Shown piece after piece: positions 43,754 through 52,878 of a DNA stretch of 64,000 bases (its first letter is position 1; every line of letters begins with the position of its first letter). The notes under the pieces were generated by a model. It was not told where the DNA came from. It ran no database searches and worked only from the letters and a program-made list of their open reading frames with translations. A program made the translations under genes and the position numbers. The stretch comes from Pseudomonas luteola NBRC 103146 (GTDB taxonomy: Bacteria > Pseudomonadota > Gammaproteobacteria > Pseudomonadales > Pseudomonadaceae): NCBI RefSeq assembly GCF_002091675.1, contig NZ_BDAE01000008.1, positions 115,115-179,114 of the forward strand, read 5' to 3'.

Positions 43754-44622
43754 GTTGGCTCCTGACTGGCTGGGTAGATGGCATGGCCGAATCGTGCCCA
43801 CAGCGGAGGCAGGTCTTCAGGGACCGGACGGTACATGCCCAGGTCAGACCAGTCACTCGGTGTATGGAAATCACTTCCGGCACTAACCATCAGACCGAAC
43901 TCACGCGCCAGAATTGCCAACATGCCAACCTGTTCGGCCGGTTGGACTCCATTGACTACCTCTAGGGCATGCCCGCCGGCCATGATGAAGTCACCGATCA
44001 GCTTGCGCCGTTTAGTCCGTGTAAAGTCATAAGCCAATGGATGAGCCAGACTGATCCACGCCTTGGCCGCATGCAGGGTTGTGACTGTTTCTTCCAGGGT
44101 CGGCCAGTGCTGCTTGACATCACCGATCTTGCCTCCGCCCAGCCATTTGCGGAATGCTTCGCCCCTGTCCTTCACATAACCTGCCTGCACTAGAAACTCA
44201 GCGAAATGAGGGCGGGAAGGCGCATTACGGCTATCACCCAGCGCCTGCTGAATAGCCTGAGCGCCTTCAAGCGCCCCCGGCATGCCTTTGGCAGCCAAAC
44301 GTCGATCAATTTCTTCGGCCCGCGCCCAACGCCCCGTGTAAAGGGCCTCCAGCGCCTGCTTCAAGTCTGGAGAGTCGCTGTCAAAGCCGTAGCCCAATAC
44401 ATGGATGGTCGCGCCGCCCCAGGTACAGGAGAGTTCAACGCCTGTCAGCAACGTCAATCCCAGCTTATCGGCCGTCTGTCGCGCCTCGGCAAATCCTTCC
44501 AGGGTGTCATGATCGGTCAGGGCCAGTAACCGAACGCCCCGCTCATAGGCGCGTGCAACCACCTCGGCCGGGGCCAATGTCCCATCGGAAGCCGTACTGT
44601 GGCAGTGCAGATCGACACGCAT
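43750..44622 (-). CDS. rnm: PHP-domain 5'-3' exoribonuclease/phosphatase (RNase AM, YciV)
   Basis: 290 residues. PHP metal motifs: MRVDLHCHSTASDGT near 1-15 (HxH), LLALTDHDTLEG near 32-43, TGVELSCTWGG near 60-70, SRPHFAEFLVQAGYV near 136-150, ISLAHPLAYDF near 190-200 and GSDFHTPSD near 249-257. RNase AM in E. coli trims the 5' ends of rRNA precursors. First gene of the rnm-yciO-scpA unit, an order common in gammaproteobacteria. Divergent from yciB. Confidence 0.9.
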   Translation of the reverse strand: MRVDLHCHSTASDGTLAPAEVVARAYERGVRLLALTDHDTLEGFAEARQTADKLGLTLLTGVELSCTWGGATIHVLGYGFDSDSPDLKQALEALYTGRWARAEEIDRRLAAKGMPGALEGAQAIQQALGDSRNAPSRPHFAEFLVQAGYVKDRGEAFRKWLGGGKIGDVKQHWPTLEETVTTLHAAKAWISLAHPLAYDFTRTKRRKLIGDFIMAGGHALEVVNGVQPAEQVGMLAILAREFGLMVSAGSDFHTPSDWSDLGMYRPVPEDLPPLWARFGHAIYPASQEPT

Positions 44623-44684
44623 CCTGGTTCCTCGTCTTGATTCGTCTGTTATTATGCCCGGATGTCTTGGCTCCGGCTGCTTAA

Positions 44685-45269
44685 ATGAAACAACTTATCG
44701 ATTTCATCCCCCTGCTTCTGTTCTTCATCGTCTTCAAGCTTGAACCTCGAACCGTCGAGTTCGCAGGTCATGCCTTCTCACTGGGCGGCATCTTTAGTGC
44801 AACAGCGGTTCTGATCATTGCGTCAGTCATCGTCTATGGCATCCTTTTCATCCAGCAGCGACGTCTGGAGAAAGGCCAATGGCTGACGCTGGTGGCCTGT
44901 CTGGTGTTTGGTGGCATGACCCTGGCGTTCCACAGCGAAACTTTCCTGAAATGGAAAGCGCCTGTGGTCAACTGGCTGTTTGCCTTGGCCTTCATCGGCA
45001 GTCATTTCATTGGTGACAAACCGCTGATTGAACGGATGCTGGGCCATGCCATGACCCTGCCCCATGCGATCTGGGTACGCCTCAACATTGCCTGGATCAT
45101 CTTCTTCTTGGTCTGCGGCTTTGCCAATTTGTTCGTTGCCTTTACGTTCGAGAGCATCTGGGTGGACTTCAAGGTGTTTGGCAGCCTGGGCATGACGCTG
45201 CTCTTCATGATTGGTCAGGGCATTTACCTGTCCAGGCATCTGCATGACAGCGACTCCAAGAAATCCTAG
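44685..45269 (+). CDS. yciB: Inner-membrane protein YciB (septation protein A family)
   Basis: 194 residues with five to six membrane helices. Family signatures: [18 protein letters not shown] at the start, [21 protein letters not shown] near 87-107, [18 protein letters not shown] near 114-131, [24 protein letters not shown] near 134-157 and [16 protein letters not shown]. YciB affects cell-envelope integrity and septum formation. It is divergent from rnm, as often in this group. The Cpx-like response regulator follows 78 bases downstream. Confidence 0.93.
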   Translation: MKQLIDFIPLLLFFIVFKLEPRTVEFAGHAFSLGGIFSATAVLIIASVIVYGILFIQQRRLEKGQWLTLVACLVFGGMTLAFHSETFLKWKAPVVNWLFALAFIGSHFIGDKPLIERMLGHAMTLPHAIWVRLNIAWIIFFLVCGFANLFVAFTFESIWVDFKVFGSLGMTLLFMIGQGIYLSRHLHDSDSKKS

Positions 45270-45347
45270 AACCGCTGAAGTCTTCATACAACTGCCGGCC
45301 TGTCATACGTCGGCAGCCTGCTTCCGGTTCCCGACGAGCCTAACGTA

Positions 45348-46025
45348 ATGAGCCAAATTCTTCTGATCGATGACGATCGTGAGCTTTGCGATCTGCTAAG
45401 TGCCTGGTTGCAGCAGGAAGGATTCGAAGTACGCGCCAGCCACGATGGCGTGACTGCACGCCAGGAACTGGCTGCCCACACCCCTTCTGCAGTGGTACTC
45501 GACGTCATGCTGCCCGATGGAAGTGGTCTAGAGCTGCTCAAGCAGCTACGCAGCGACTACCCCGAGCTACCTGTCGTGATGCTGTCCGGCCGTGGCGAAC
45601 CCCTGGATCGCATCCTGGGCCTGGAGCTGGGCGCGGATGACTATCTGGCCAAACCCTGCGACCCACGAGAGCTGACTGCGCGCCTGCGCGCCGTTCTACG
45701 CCGCAGCCACCCGGCGCAGCCCGCAGCCCGTTTACAGCTGGGCGATCTGTCGTTGAGCGTTGCCCGAGGCGTCGCTAACATCGGCGAGCACGAGGTCAAC
45801 CTGACACTTACCGAGAGCCGCATTCTGGAAGCCCTACTTCGCCAACCCAGTGACCCTCTGGATAAACAGGCTCTGGCCCAGATTGCCCTGGGACGTAAGC
45901 TTACGCTTTACGATCGCAGCCTCGACATGCATGTCAGCAATCTGCGCAAGAAACTGGGTGCCCATGCGGATGGCAGACCCCGCATCATGGCCATTAGAGG
46001 CCGCGGCTATTACTACAGTGAATAG
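45348..46025 (+). CDS. cpxR: CpxR-like response regulator
   Basis: 225 residues. Receiver domain 1-118: acidic cluster DDD near 8-10, phospho-acceptor Asp in VVLDVMLPDGSGLEL near 49-63, Ser in VMLSGR, and Lys in YLAKPCDP. Winged-helix output domain about 125-225 (LTLTESRILEALLRQPSD, then LDMHVSNLRKKLG and RGRGYYY). Together with the Spy-like protein and sensor kinase that follow it forms a Cpx-type envelope-stress system; the three-gene order is that found in P. aeruginosa. Confidence 0.92.
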   Translation: MSQILLIDDDRELCDLLSAWLQQEGFEVRASHDGVTARQELAAHTPSAVVLDVMLPDGSGLELLKQLRSDYPELPVVMLSGRGEPLDRILGLELGADDYLAKPCDPRELTARLRAVLRRSHPAQPAARLQLGDLSLSVARGVANIGEHEVNLTLTESRILEALLRQPSDPLDKQALAQIALGRKLTLYDRSLDMHVSNLRKKLGAHADGRPRIMAIRGRGYYYSE

Positions 46026-46045
46026 CCGGCACGGTACTGACACAG

Positions 46046-46076
46046 TTTACTGACTGCGTATTTACCCAAGCTTTAC
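46046..46076 (+). promoter_or_regulatory. CpxR-box-like TTTAC repeats before the Spy-like gene
   Basis: TTTAC occurs at 46046-46050, 46061-46065 and 46072-46076. The second and third copies are 11 bases apart (6-base spacer), matching the CpxR consensus GTAAA-N4-8-GTAAA read on the other strand. They lie 80-110 bases before the Spy-like start, a position suited to activation. Confidence 0.6.
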
Positions 46077-46155
46077 CTTGATTGACGGCGCCTGACCTTG
46101 CCTCCGCTAAAGTGGACTCATCCGGTCGATACCGGCTCTCAAAAAGGAGAACCTT

Positions 46156-46602
46156 ATGCGCAAGATGATTCCCGCCCTGCTGTTCGCTTCCCTGCTGCCT
46201 ACTTTGTCTTTTGCAGCGCCTGCGCCAGCCGATGACATGCCGCCGCCCCCGCCCGGCATGCATATGGACGGTCCCAAGGGACATCGCGACATGATGGGCG
46301 GCCCGTTCCGCGAGCTTGATCTGACGCCTGAGCAGCACCGTACCATCGGTAAGCTGATGGGTCAGGAGATGCACGATCGCCAGGACATCATTCACAAGTA
46401 TCTGGACAAGCTGCCAGAAAAAGAGCGCCAGTCCATGAAGGATGAGCTCAAGGCCAACCGCGAAAAGACGCAGAAGACCATTCGCGATCAGCTCACGCCT
46501 GATCAGCGCAAAAAGTTCGACGAGCTGGCCAAGAAGCAGGAACAGCGCAAAGCGGAATGGGCTGAATTCCAGCAGTGGAAGAAAGAACACAAATCCAATT
46601 GA
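46156..46602 (+). CDS. Spy/CpxP-like periplasmic protein
   Basis: 148 residues with signal peptide MRKMIPALLFASLLPTLSFA. A Pro/Met/His-rich stretch (MPPPPPGMHMDGPKGH) follows, which could bind copper. Helical part contains LTPEQHRTIGKLM near 56-68 and LTPDQRKKFDELAKK near 115-129, the LTxxQ repeats of the Spy/CpxP family. Such proteins are periplasmic chaperones and damp the Cpx sensor. It lies between cpxR and cpxA behind TTTAC repeats. Confidence 0.85.
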   Translation: MRKMIPALLFASLLPTLSFAAPAPADDMPPPPPGMHMDGPKGHRDMMGGPFRELDLTPEQHRTIGKLMGQEMHDRQDIIHKYLDKLPEKERQSMKDELKANREKTQKTIRDQLTPDQRKKFDELAKKQEQRKAEWAEFQQWKKEHKSN

Positions 46603-46607
46603 TGCCT

Positions 46608-46636
46608 AAAACTGCCCAGCCCAGCTGGGCAGTTTT
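46608..46636 (+). terminator. Terminator or attenuator between Spy-like gene and cpxA
   Basis: AAAACTGCCCAG (46608-46619) and CTGGGCAGTTTT (46625-46636) form a perfect 12-bp stem with a 5-base loop and T run. It would end most transcripts after the abundant periplasmic protein and let fewer into cpxA. Confidence 0.8.
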
Positions 46637-46657
46637 CCATCCAAACCAGGGTTCCAC

Positions 46658-47998
46658 ATGGTATTGAGAACATTGTTCTGGCGAATATTCGGTACCTTCT
46701 GGCTGGCAATCCTGTCGGCAGTCGGCCTGACCATGCTCCTGGGGCATATTCTCGATCAGGATTCCTGGATCCTTTCCCGCCATCCCGGCCTTCAACAGCT
46801 GCCCGCCAAGTGGGTCGAGCGCTACGAGCATGAAGGCGAAGACGCGGCCCAACGATTGCTCGAACACCGCAAGCGCCGCTTTGGCGTCGATATACAGGTA
46901 CTGGGCGAGAACGGGACGCCACTGGTGCCCGGCACCCTCCCTCCGCATGTCATGGAAATGGAAAAACGCGGCCCCAGAAGACCGCCGCCCTGGCGCCGGA
47001 TTACTACGGAATATACCAGCAGCGAAAGCGGGCGCAGTTACCTGTTCATTTACCATATCCCACTGCCCGAGCTGAACGCCTGGCGGCGCGACTCAGTGCT
47101 CTTCCCTATCAGTGTATTGGTCATTGCCTTTGTAGTTCTGACGCTGTTCAGTCTGCTGTTAACGCTGGCGATTACCCGACCCTTGAACCGCCTGCGCAGC
47201 GCTGTGCATGATCTGGGACGTACGGCCTATCAGCAGGACAGCCTTGCCAAGCTTTCTCGGCGAAGAGACGAGTTTGGCGTACTGGCGCAAGACTTCAACC
47301 GAATGGGCGACCGCCTGCAAAGTCTCATAGTCAGCCAGCGTCAACTGCTTCGAGACGTCTCTCACGAGTTACGCTCGCCTCTTGCCCGACTTCGCATTGC
47401 CCTTGCGCTGGCCGAGCGCGCGACCCCTGAAGATCGCGCCACCATGTGGCCCAGGCTGGAACAGGAATGCAATCGTCTGGAAACGCTGATCGGTGAGATC
47501 CTGGCGCTGGCCCGCCTGGACGGCGAATCTGGCGACAGGGCTGACATCCCTCTGAATGCACTCATCGAACACCTGTGCGATGACGCTCAGCTGACCGCAC
47601 CCGAGCAGCGGATCGAGGTAAATGTATCCGCCACCCTGATGCTGCACGGATGGCCTGACCTGCTCGAACGCGCCATCGATAACCTGATCCGTAATGCACT
47701 GCGCTTCAATCCACCTGAAACGCCTCTGGAAATTACAGCCCACCAGACCGGGGAAACACTGACTATCGCAGTGCGCGATTACGGCTCAGGGGTGGCGGAT
47801 GAAGACCTACCACGGTTGGGCGAACCCTTCTATCGTGCAGCCAACCAGACGAGTCAGGGTTACGGCCTGGGCCTGGCCATCGCCCGGCGCGCGGTCGAGC
47901 GACACGGGGGAAAGCTCGTGTTCGCCAACCATCCCGAGGGTGGGTTCGTCGCCACACTGGAGCTTCCCGCAAGCCTGATTACGCCGGCCAAGTCTTGA
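46658..47998 (+). CDS. cpxA: CpxA-like sensor histidine kinase
   Basis: 446 residues. Membrane helix near 8-28, a periplasmic domain of about 115 residues with a Pro/Arg-rich part (RGPRRPPPWRR), second helix near 148-170, HAMP about 170-225, then the kinase core: H box DVSHELRSPLARLR near 230-243, N box IDNLIRNALRFN, G1 VRDYGSGV and G2 GYGLGLAIARR. It should phosphorylate the CpxR-like regulator in response to envelope damage. Its last 20 bases are shared with the convergent nitroreductase gene. Confidence 0.92.
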   Translation: MVLRTLFWRIFGTFWLAILSAVGLTMLLGHILDQDSWILSRHPGLQQLPAKWVERYEHEGEDAAQRLLEHRKRRFGVDIQVLGENGTPLVPGTLPPHVMEMEKRGPRRPPPWRRITTEYTSSESGRSYLFIYHIPLPELNAWRRDSVLFPISVLVIAFVVLTLFSLLLTLAITRPLNRLRSAVHDLGRTAYQQDSLAKLSRRRDEFGVLAQDFNRMGDRLQSLIVSQRQLLRDVSHELRSPLARLRIALALAERATPEDRATMWPRLEQECNRLETLIGEILALARLDGESGDRADIPLNALIEHLCDDAQLTAPEQRIEVNVSATLMLHGWPDLLERAIDNLIRNALRFNPPETPLEITAHQTGETLTIAVRDYGSGVADEDLPRLGEPFYRAANQTSQGYGLGLAIARRAVERHGGKLVFANHPEGGFVATLELPASLITPAKS

Positions 47999-48539
47999 CG
48001 AATTGCTTCGTTTCCAACGCTACCGGCTTGCGCGGAGTAACGTCCGGCGTCCCCAGGTAAATGAAACCGACGATTTCCTCGTGAGCATCAATGCCCAACC
48101 CTTCGCGTACAACAGGATCATGCGTGAGATCGCCGGAGCGCCATATAGCGCCTAACCCCATGGCATAAGCTGCCAGCTCCAGACCGTGAGCGGCACATCC
48201 TGCTGCCAGGATCTGCTCCTGCGCAGGTACTTTAGGGTGCTCTTGAATGCAGGCCACAGCCACCACCAGCAAAGGCGCACGCATAGGCATGTTGCGCGCC
48301 TTGGCCAAGGCTTCGGGCGGACTCTCTGGGCGTTGAGCCAGAACCGCCCTTGAAAATAACTCGCCCAGCGCCTGGCGCCCTTCCCCCTGAATCGTCAGGA
48401 AGCGCCAGGGGCGCAGCTGCTTATGATCGGGCGCCCTTAACGCGGCAGCAAAGAGGGTTTCCAACTGCTCTGCCGTAGGGGCAGGCTCGGTCAAGCGAGC
48501 AACGGAAACGCGGTTAAGCAGCACATCGAGTGCATCCAT
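47979..48539 (-). CDS. Nitroreductase-family protein (YdjA-like)
   Basis: 186 residues from the ATG at 48539 with AGAGG six bases upstream; a GTG at 48545 is also in frame. FMN-binding features: RVSVARLTEPAPTAEQLETL near 10-29, AALRAPDHKQLRPWRFLTIQG near 33-53, AAGCAAHGLELAAYAMGLGAIWRSG near 112-136 and IVGFIYLGTP. This is the small YdjA-type branch, an NAD(P)H-dependent FMN oxidoreductase in the cytoplasm. Natural substrate unknown. It converges on cpxA. Confidence 0.88.
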   Translation of the reverse strand: MDALDVLLNRVSVARLTEPAPTAEQLETLFAAALRAPDHKQLRPWRFLTIQGEGRQALGELFSRAVLAQRPESPPEALAKARNMPMRAPLLVVAVACIQEHPKVPAQEQILAAGCAAHGLELAAYAMGLGAIWRSGDLTHDPVVREGLGIDAHEEIVGFIYLGTPDVTPRKPVALETKQFVKTWPA

Positions 48540-48762
48540 GAACACCTCTTTTCATCGAAACGATCGTTGTTGTACAGACCGGCTGAATTGTGCCATTACT
48601 CCATGCCAAACTTCTGCTCATCGGTAACAAGTAAAGACTTTGGACGAGAATAACGACCTCAGATAAGATCGCGCTCGCCAGCAACGCTATTCTGGCACAG
48701 CTCTTTGCAAGACTTTTGAGGGTTACTATGGCATCACTTTTTCTTCCAGATGGTTCGACTCT

Positions 48763-50148
48763 ATGAAGTTTCTGACCCATCGACACGCCAACAGCCCATC
48801 CGAGTACCTAGGCGAATACTATTCTCGCGCATTGGCCTACCTTGCCCTGGCAGCCACCATTGCCGCAGGCGCCTATGCCCACCACTTCGCATACAACATT
48901 TTGTGGCTGGTGCCTTACACGCTGCTGTATCCCCATGTGGCTCAACAGGTCAGCATACGCTTCCGCCGCAACCGCAACCAGGAAACCGACCTGATCCTGC
49001 TGTTCATCGATTCGGTGCATGCGGGTATCAGCATTCTGCTGCTGGGCTTTTCGCTGGTACCCAGCTTCATGGTCCTGCTGCTACTGACGTTTACCTCCCT
49101 GTTGATGGGAGGGGGCCGCTATGCTGCTATTGCATTGCTGACAGCCTTCAGCGCTCTACTGGCGACCAGTGCGGTCGCGCTGGAGCACATCGAACCGCAC
49201 ACACCGCTTCTGGTTACCTTTGTCAGTATCGTAGGCACCAGTCTGCACCTCTGCATGACAGCGTACTTCATGTATGAACAGCGACTTCGCCTGCGTCAGG
49301 CGCAGGAAGAGCTCAAGCTTGAACATGAGAAAGCCGCGAACCTGGCCCACAATCTTTCTAAATACCTGCCTTCTCAAGTATGGGAGTCGATCTTTACCGG
49401 TAAAAAGAACGTCATCCTGGAGACCCAGCGTAAAAAGCTCACCGTGTTCTTTTCCGACATCAAAGGGTTTACGGAGCTGTCCGAAGAGCTTGAAGCCGAA
49501 GCGCTGACGGACATGCTCAACAACTACCTCAACGAGATGTCGAAAATTGCCATCAAGTACGGTGGTACGATCGACAAATTCGTAGGGGACTGCGTCATGG
49601 TGTTCTTTGGTGATCCCAATACCCAAGGCGCGAAGAAGGACGCGGTTGCAGCGGTATCCATGGCCATCGCCATGCGCAAGCACATGAAAGTTCTCAGGCA
49701 GCAGTGGCGTAGCCAGGGCATTACCAAGCCTCTGGAAATCCGCATGGGCCTCAATACGGGTTACTGCACGGTCGGTAACTTCGGTGCCAGCACACGGATG
49801 GACTACACGATCATCGGCCGTGAAGTAAACCTTGCCAGCCGGCTTGAAAGTGCGGCCGATGCCGGGGAAATTCTGATCAGCCATGAGACCTACTCGTTGA
49901 TCAAGGACGTCATCATGTGCCGGGATAAAAGCCAGATCAGCGTAAAGGGCTTCAGCCGTCCGGTTCAGATCTATCAGGTTGTGGACTTCCGCCGTGATCT
50001 GGGCGCTTCACCCAGTTACATGGAGCATGAAGCCCCAGGCTTTTCCATGTACCTGGATACCAATAGCATCCAGAATTATGACAAGGAAAAAGTCATCCAG
50101 GCCTTGCAGCAGGCTGCTGAAAAGCTGCGAGACAAAGTCATTCTCTGA
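48763..50148 (+). CDS. cyaB: Class III adenylate cyclase with MASE2 domain, CyaB-like
   Basis: 461 residues. N-terminal MASE2 membrane domain (about 15-175, roughly six helices, beginning SEYLGEYYSRALAYLALAAT). A short coiled segment (RLRLRQAQEELKLEHEKAA) leads to the cyclase domain at about 220-400: VFFSDIKGFTELSEEL with the first metal Asp, DKFVGDCVMVFFGDP with the second, and MDYTIIGREVNLASRLES with the transition-state Asn and Arg. This is the plan of P. aeruginosa CyaB, the main cAMP source for the Vfr regulon. Ribosome site weak. Confidence 0.93.
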   Translation: MKFLTHRHANSPSEYLGEYYSRALAYLALAATIAAGAYAHHFAYNILWLVPYTLLYPHVAQQVSIRFRRNRNQETDLILLFIDSVHAGISILLLGFSLVPSFMVLLLLTFTSLLMGGGRYAAIALLTAFSALLATSAVALEHIEPHTPLLVTFVSIVGTSLHLCMTAYFMYEQRLRLRQAQEELKLEHEKAANLAHNLSKYLPSQVWESIFTGKKNVILETQRKKLTVFFSDIKGFTELSEELEAEALTDMLNNYLNEMSKIAIKYGGTIDKFVGDCVMVFFGDPNTQGAKKDAVAAVSMAIAMRKHMKVLRQQWRSQGITKPLEIRMGLNTGYCTVGNFGASTRMDYTIIGREVNLASRLESAADAGEILISHETYSLIKDVIMCRDKSQISVKGFSRPVQIYQVVDFRRDLGASPSYMEHEAPGFSMYLDTNSIQNYDKEKVIQALQQAAEKLRDKVIL

Positions 50149-50183
50149 CTCAGGGGCAGCGCATTGCTGCCCCTCCTCCTTTC

Positions 50184-50837
50184 CTACCGACTGATTCGGT
50201 ACACCACCTCATCAAGCCGGATCACCCCCTGCCGGGCGAATTTGGCGTTTTCCGCCAGTACATCATTGCGCTCCAGACAGGTCAGCCCCCAAGCAGAGCC
50301 ATACAAGGCATGGAGTTCGTGCTCCGACACTGAAAACGGTGGGCCCGCGCGCTGGTCCTGGTCATATTCAAGAGTTACGAGGAGTCCTTTCGCCTTGGCT
50401 GGCATAAGCCTGCCCATTTGCTTAACGTAAGAAGGTCTCATATTTTCCGGCAAGGCAATCAAGGCTGCCCGGTCAAAGAAGCCAGCGCATGCCGCCACTT
50501 GCTCTGCGCCTACCTTGAAGAAATCACCTTGCACAATTTCATAAGGTCCCGCCTTGTAGAGCACCAGATCACCGCGCTTTTCCTGCATAGGACTCAGCCC
50601 CTGCTCGGCAAAGAATGACTCGACCGCCACCTGAGAGAGCTCAATGCCCACGACCTGATAGCCCTGCTCTGCCAGCCAGACCATATCCAGTGTTTTTCCA
50701 CAAAGCGGAACCAGTACGCGCGACCCGGCAGCTAGCTCCAGTGACGCCCAGTTTCGTGTGAGATAAGCACTGACTTCAGGCACGTGAAAACCGATCTCGT
50801 TGCGCTCCCACTTGGATATCCAGAATGCTGCTTCCAC
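50184..50837 (-). CDS. tpm: Thiopurine S-methyltransferase
   Basis: 217 residues from a GTG with AAGGAGG five bases upstream; an ATG two bases before is out of frame. Family marks: FWISKWERNEIGFHV near 5-19, LVPLCGKTLDMVWLAEQGYQVVGIELSQVAVE near 42-73 and FFDRAALIALPENMRPSYV near 118-136. It methylates thiopurines and, in pseudomonads, is linked to selenium and tellurium methylation. Transcribed from the same strand as deaD, 95 bases upstream, with a terminator between. Confidence 0.92.
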   Translation of the reverse strand: MEAAFWISKWERNEIGFHVPEVSAYLTRNWASLELAAGSRVLVPLCGKTLDMVWLAEQGYQVVGIELSQVAVESFFAEQGLSPMQEKRGDLVLYKAGPYEIVQGDFFKVGAEQVAACAGFFDRAALIALPENMRPSYVKQMGRLMPAKAKGLLVTLEYDQDQRAGPPFSVSEHELHALYGSAWGLTCLERNDVLAENAKFARQGVIRLDEVVYRISR

Positions 50838-50886
50838 ATGACCTCCTTGCTGATAACTAGACAGTAGGCATCCAACACCCGAAAAC

Positions 50887-50917
50887 AAAAAGCCCCGGCA
50901 CAAGGCCAGGGCTTTTT
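50887..50917 (-). terminator. Intrinsic terminator of the deaD-like gene
   Basis: AAAAAGCCC (50887-50895) and GGGCTTTTT (50909-50917), with an inner GGC/GCC pair. On the minus strand the stem is followed by TTTTTGTTTTC, 14 bases after the helicase stop. Confidence 0.88.
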
Positions 50918-50931
50918 GCAGATCACACTGC

Positions 50932-52608
50932 TTAGTCTTCGCGATAACGACGCAGACGCAGCGGCTTGCCACCTACACGCGTATCTTTCAGACGATTCAG
51001 CAGCCCTTCGAGTCCCTCTTCCGGCAACTCGATCAGGCTGAAGGATTCACGGATCTGAATACGACCAATCGCCTCGCGTTGAACGCCACCCTCATTAAGG
51101 ATAGCACCCAGCAGGTTTTTGGCAGCGATGCCATCACGTGCTCCAAGAGCTGTACGGCAACGTACGCGACCCTCCGGCAGTGGCGCCATCGGACGACGAT
51201 CACGTGGCTCGCCACGCTCACTGCGACCACCACTGCTCTGACGCTCGCCACGATCGGAGCGAGGCGCCGGTGTCAGCGGCTGCTCACGGCGAACCGTGTC
51301 GATATCCAGCGCACGGCCAGCAGTCAGCTTGGCCAATACCGCAGCGGCCAATGTTGTCGGATCACACTGCAGACGCTCGCACAGCTCGTCACGCAGCGCA
51401 CCGCGGTTTTCTTCTGCGTCCGCAAGTAGCGCACCCAGACTGTCCGCCAGGCGGGAAATGCGGGCTTCCAGTACCGCTTCGGCATCGGGCAGGCGAATCT
51501 CGCCAACCTTCTGACCTGTTACACGCTCGATGACCTGCAGCATGCGACGCTCACGCGGCGTTACTAGCAGCAGCGCACGACCTTCACGACCGGCACGACC
51601 TGTACGACCGATACGGTGTACGTAGGACTCTGGGTCATAGGGCATGTCGATGTTCAGTACGTGCGTGATACGAGACACGTCCAGACCCCGCGCAGCAACG
51701 TCTGTTGCAACCACGATGTCCAGCGATCCGTCCTTGAGCGACTCGATCACTTTTTCTCGCTGAGCCTGGGGCATGTCGCCGTTCAAGGCACTGACGCGAT
51801 AGCCTTGACGCTCGAGCATTTCAGCCATGTCCAGCGTGGCTTGCTTGGTACGCACGAAAGCAATCAGGGCATCGAAGTTTTCCACTTCCAGCAGACGCAG
51901 CACGGAGGCTGGCTTCTGATCAGCGTGAACCATCAGGTGAGCCTGTTCGATACGGGCAACTGTCTGGGTCTTGGCTGCAATGCGGATGTGCTTGGGCTCT
52001 TTCAGATGACGCTCGGCGATCGCACGGATCGACGGCGGCAGCGTAGCGGAGAACAGCACGGTCTGACGCGACTCAGGCATCGCTTCGAAAATGAATTCGA
52101 GATCGTCCATGAAGCCCAGCTTGAGCATTTCATCCGCCTCGTCGAGCACAAGACGTCCAACAGTGGACAGTATCTTGTCATCCCGACGAAGGTGATCACA
52201 CAGGCGGCCTGGCGTAGCAACCAGAACCTGAGCGCCCAAACGCAGCGTGCGCAGTTGTGGGCCCATGGGCGCGCCACCGTATAAGGCAACGACCTTAACG
52301 CCCGGCATTTCTGTTGAGTAGGTTTCGCAGGCTGTTGCCACTTGCAGGGCCAGCTCACGGGTTGGCACCAATATCAGGACCTGTGGCTCACGGCGAGCAG
52401 GGTCGATACGGGACAGCAACGGAAGCGCAAAAGCGGCTGTCTTGCCAGTACCCGTTTGAGCCTGGCCGATCATGTCGTGGCCAGCCAGAATGACTGGAAT
52501 CGACTGGGCCTGAATAGGAGAAGGTTCTTCGTAGCCAACGGACTTGATTGCCGCCAGTACGTTAGGATTAAGATCGAGAGCGGCGAAACCGCCGATTTCC
52601 TGGGTCAT
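50932..52608 (-). CDS. deaD: DEAD-box RNA helicase DeaD/CsdA with RNA-binding C-terminus
   Basis: 558 residues from the ATG at 52608 with AGAGG upstream. Helicase motifs: EPSPIQAQSIP, AQTGTGKT near 44-51, PTRELALQ, TPGRLCDHL, DEAD, SATLPP, VATDVAARGLDV and HRIGRTGRAG. A linker rich in Arg, Ser and Glu (about 440-480) precedes a DbpA-type RNA-binding domain (VRCRTALGARDGIAAKNLLGAILNE at about 482-506). Acts in ribosome assembly, above all in the cold. The 270 upstream bases may hold a long leader with a GGTCT/AGACC hairpin (52796-52809). Confidence 0.93.
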   Translation of the reverse strand: MTQEIGGFAALDLNPNVLAAIKSVGYEEPSPIQAQSIPVILAGHDMIGQAQTGTGKTAAFALPLLSRIDPARREPQVLILVPTRELALQVATACETYSTEMPGVKVVALYGGAPMGPQLRTLRLGAQVLVATPGRLCDHLRRDDKILSTVGRLVLDEADEMLKLGFMDDLEFIFEAMPESRQTVLFSATLPPSIRAIAERHLKEPKHIRIAAKTQTVARIEQAHLMVHADQKPASVLRLLEVENFDALIAFVRTKQATLDMAEMLERQGYRVSALNGDMPQAQREKVIESLKDGSLDIVVATDVAARGLDVSRITHVLNIDMPYDPESYVHRIGRTGRAGREGRALLLVTPRERRMLQVIERVTGQKVGEIRLPDAEAVLEARISRLADSLGALLADAEENRGALRDELCERLQCDPTTLAAAVLAKLTAGRALDIDTVRREQPLTPAPRSDRGERQSSGGRSERGEPRDRRPMAPLPEGRVRCRTALGARDGIAAKNLLGAILNEGGVQREAIGRIQIRESFSLIELPEEGLEGLLNRLKDTRVGGKPLRLRRYRED

Positions 52609-52878
52609 TGTCTTGCCTCTGTACATCGCAAAGACCCAAGACCTAGTGCTGCTAATTTCCGATAGACCGAAGTCACCCAGGCAGACGAGGTGAGGATTTG
52701 CGAATGAGTAAATTACGTGGTGTTACATCTGGAATAGTTCGCACTGCAAGGCTATGGCCGGTGCGAACCGGGAAAATGCAGTTCCTGAACGGAAAGGTCT
52801 GAAAAGACCGAGGCGTATCATACCGGAAAACTCAGGATTAGCCCAGCCTTTCTCAAAAATGCTTTCAAGGCTAAGCAT

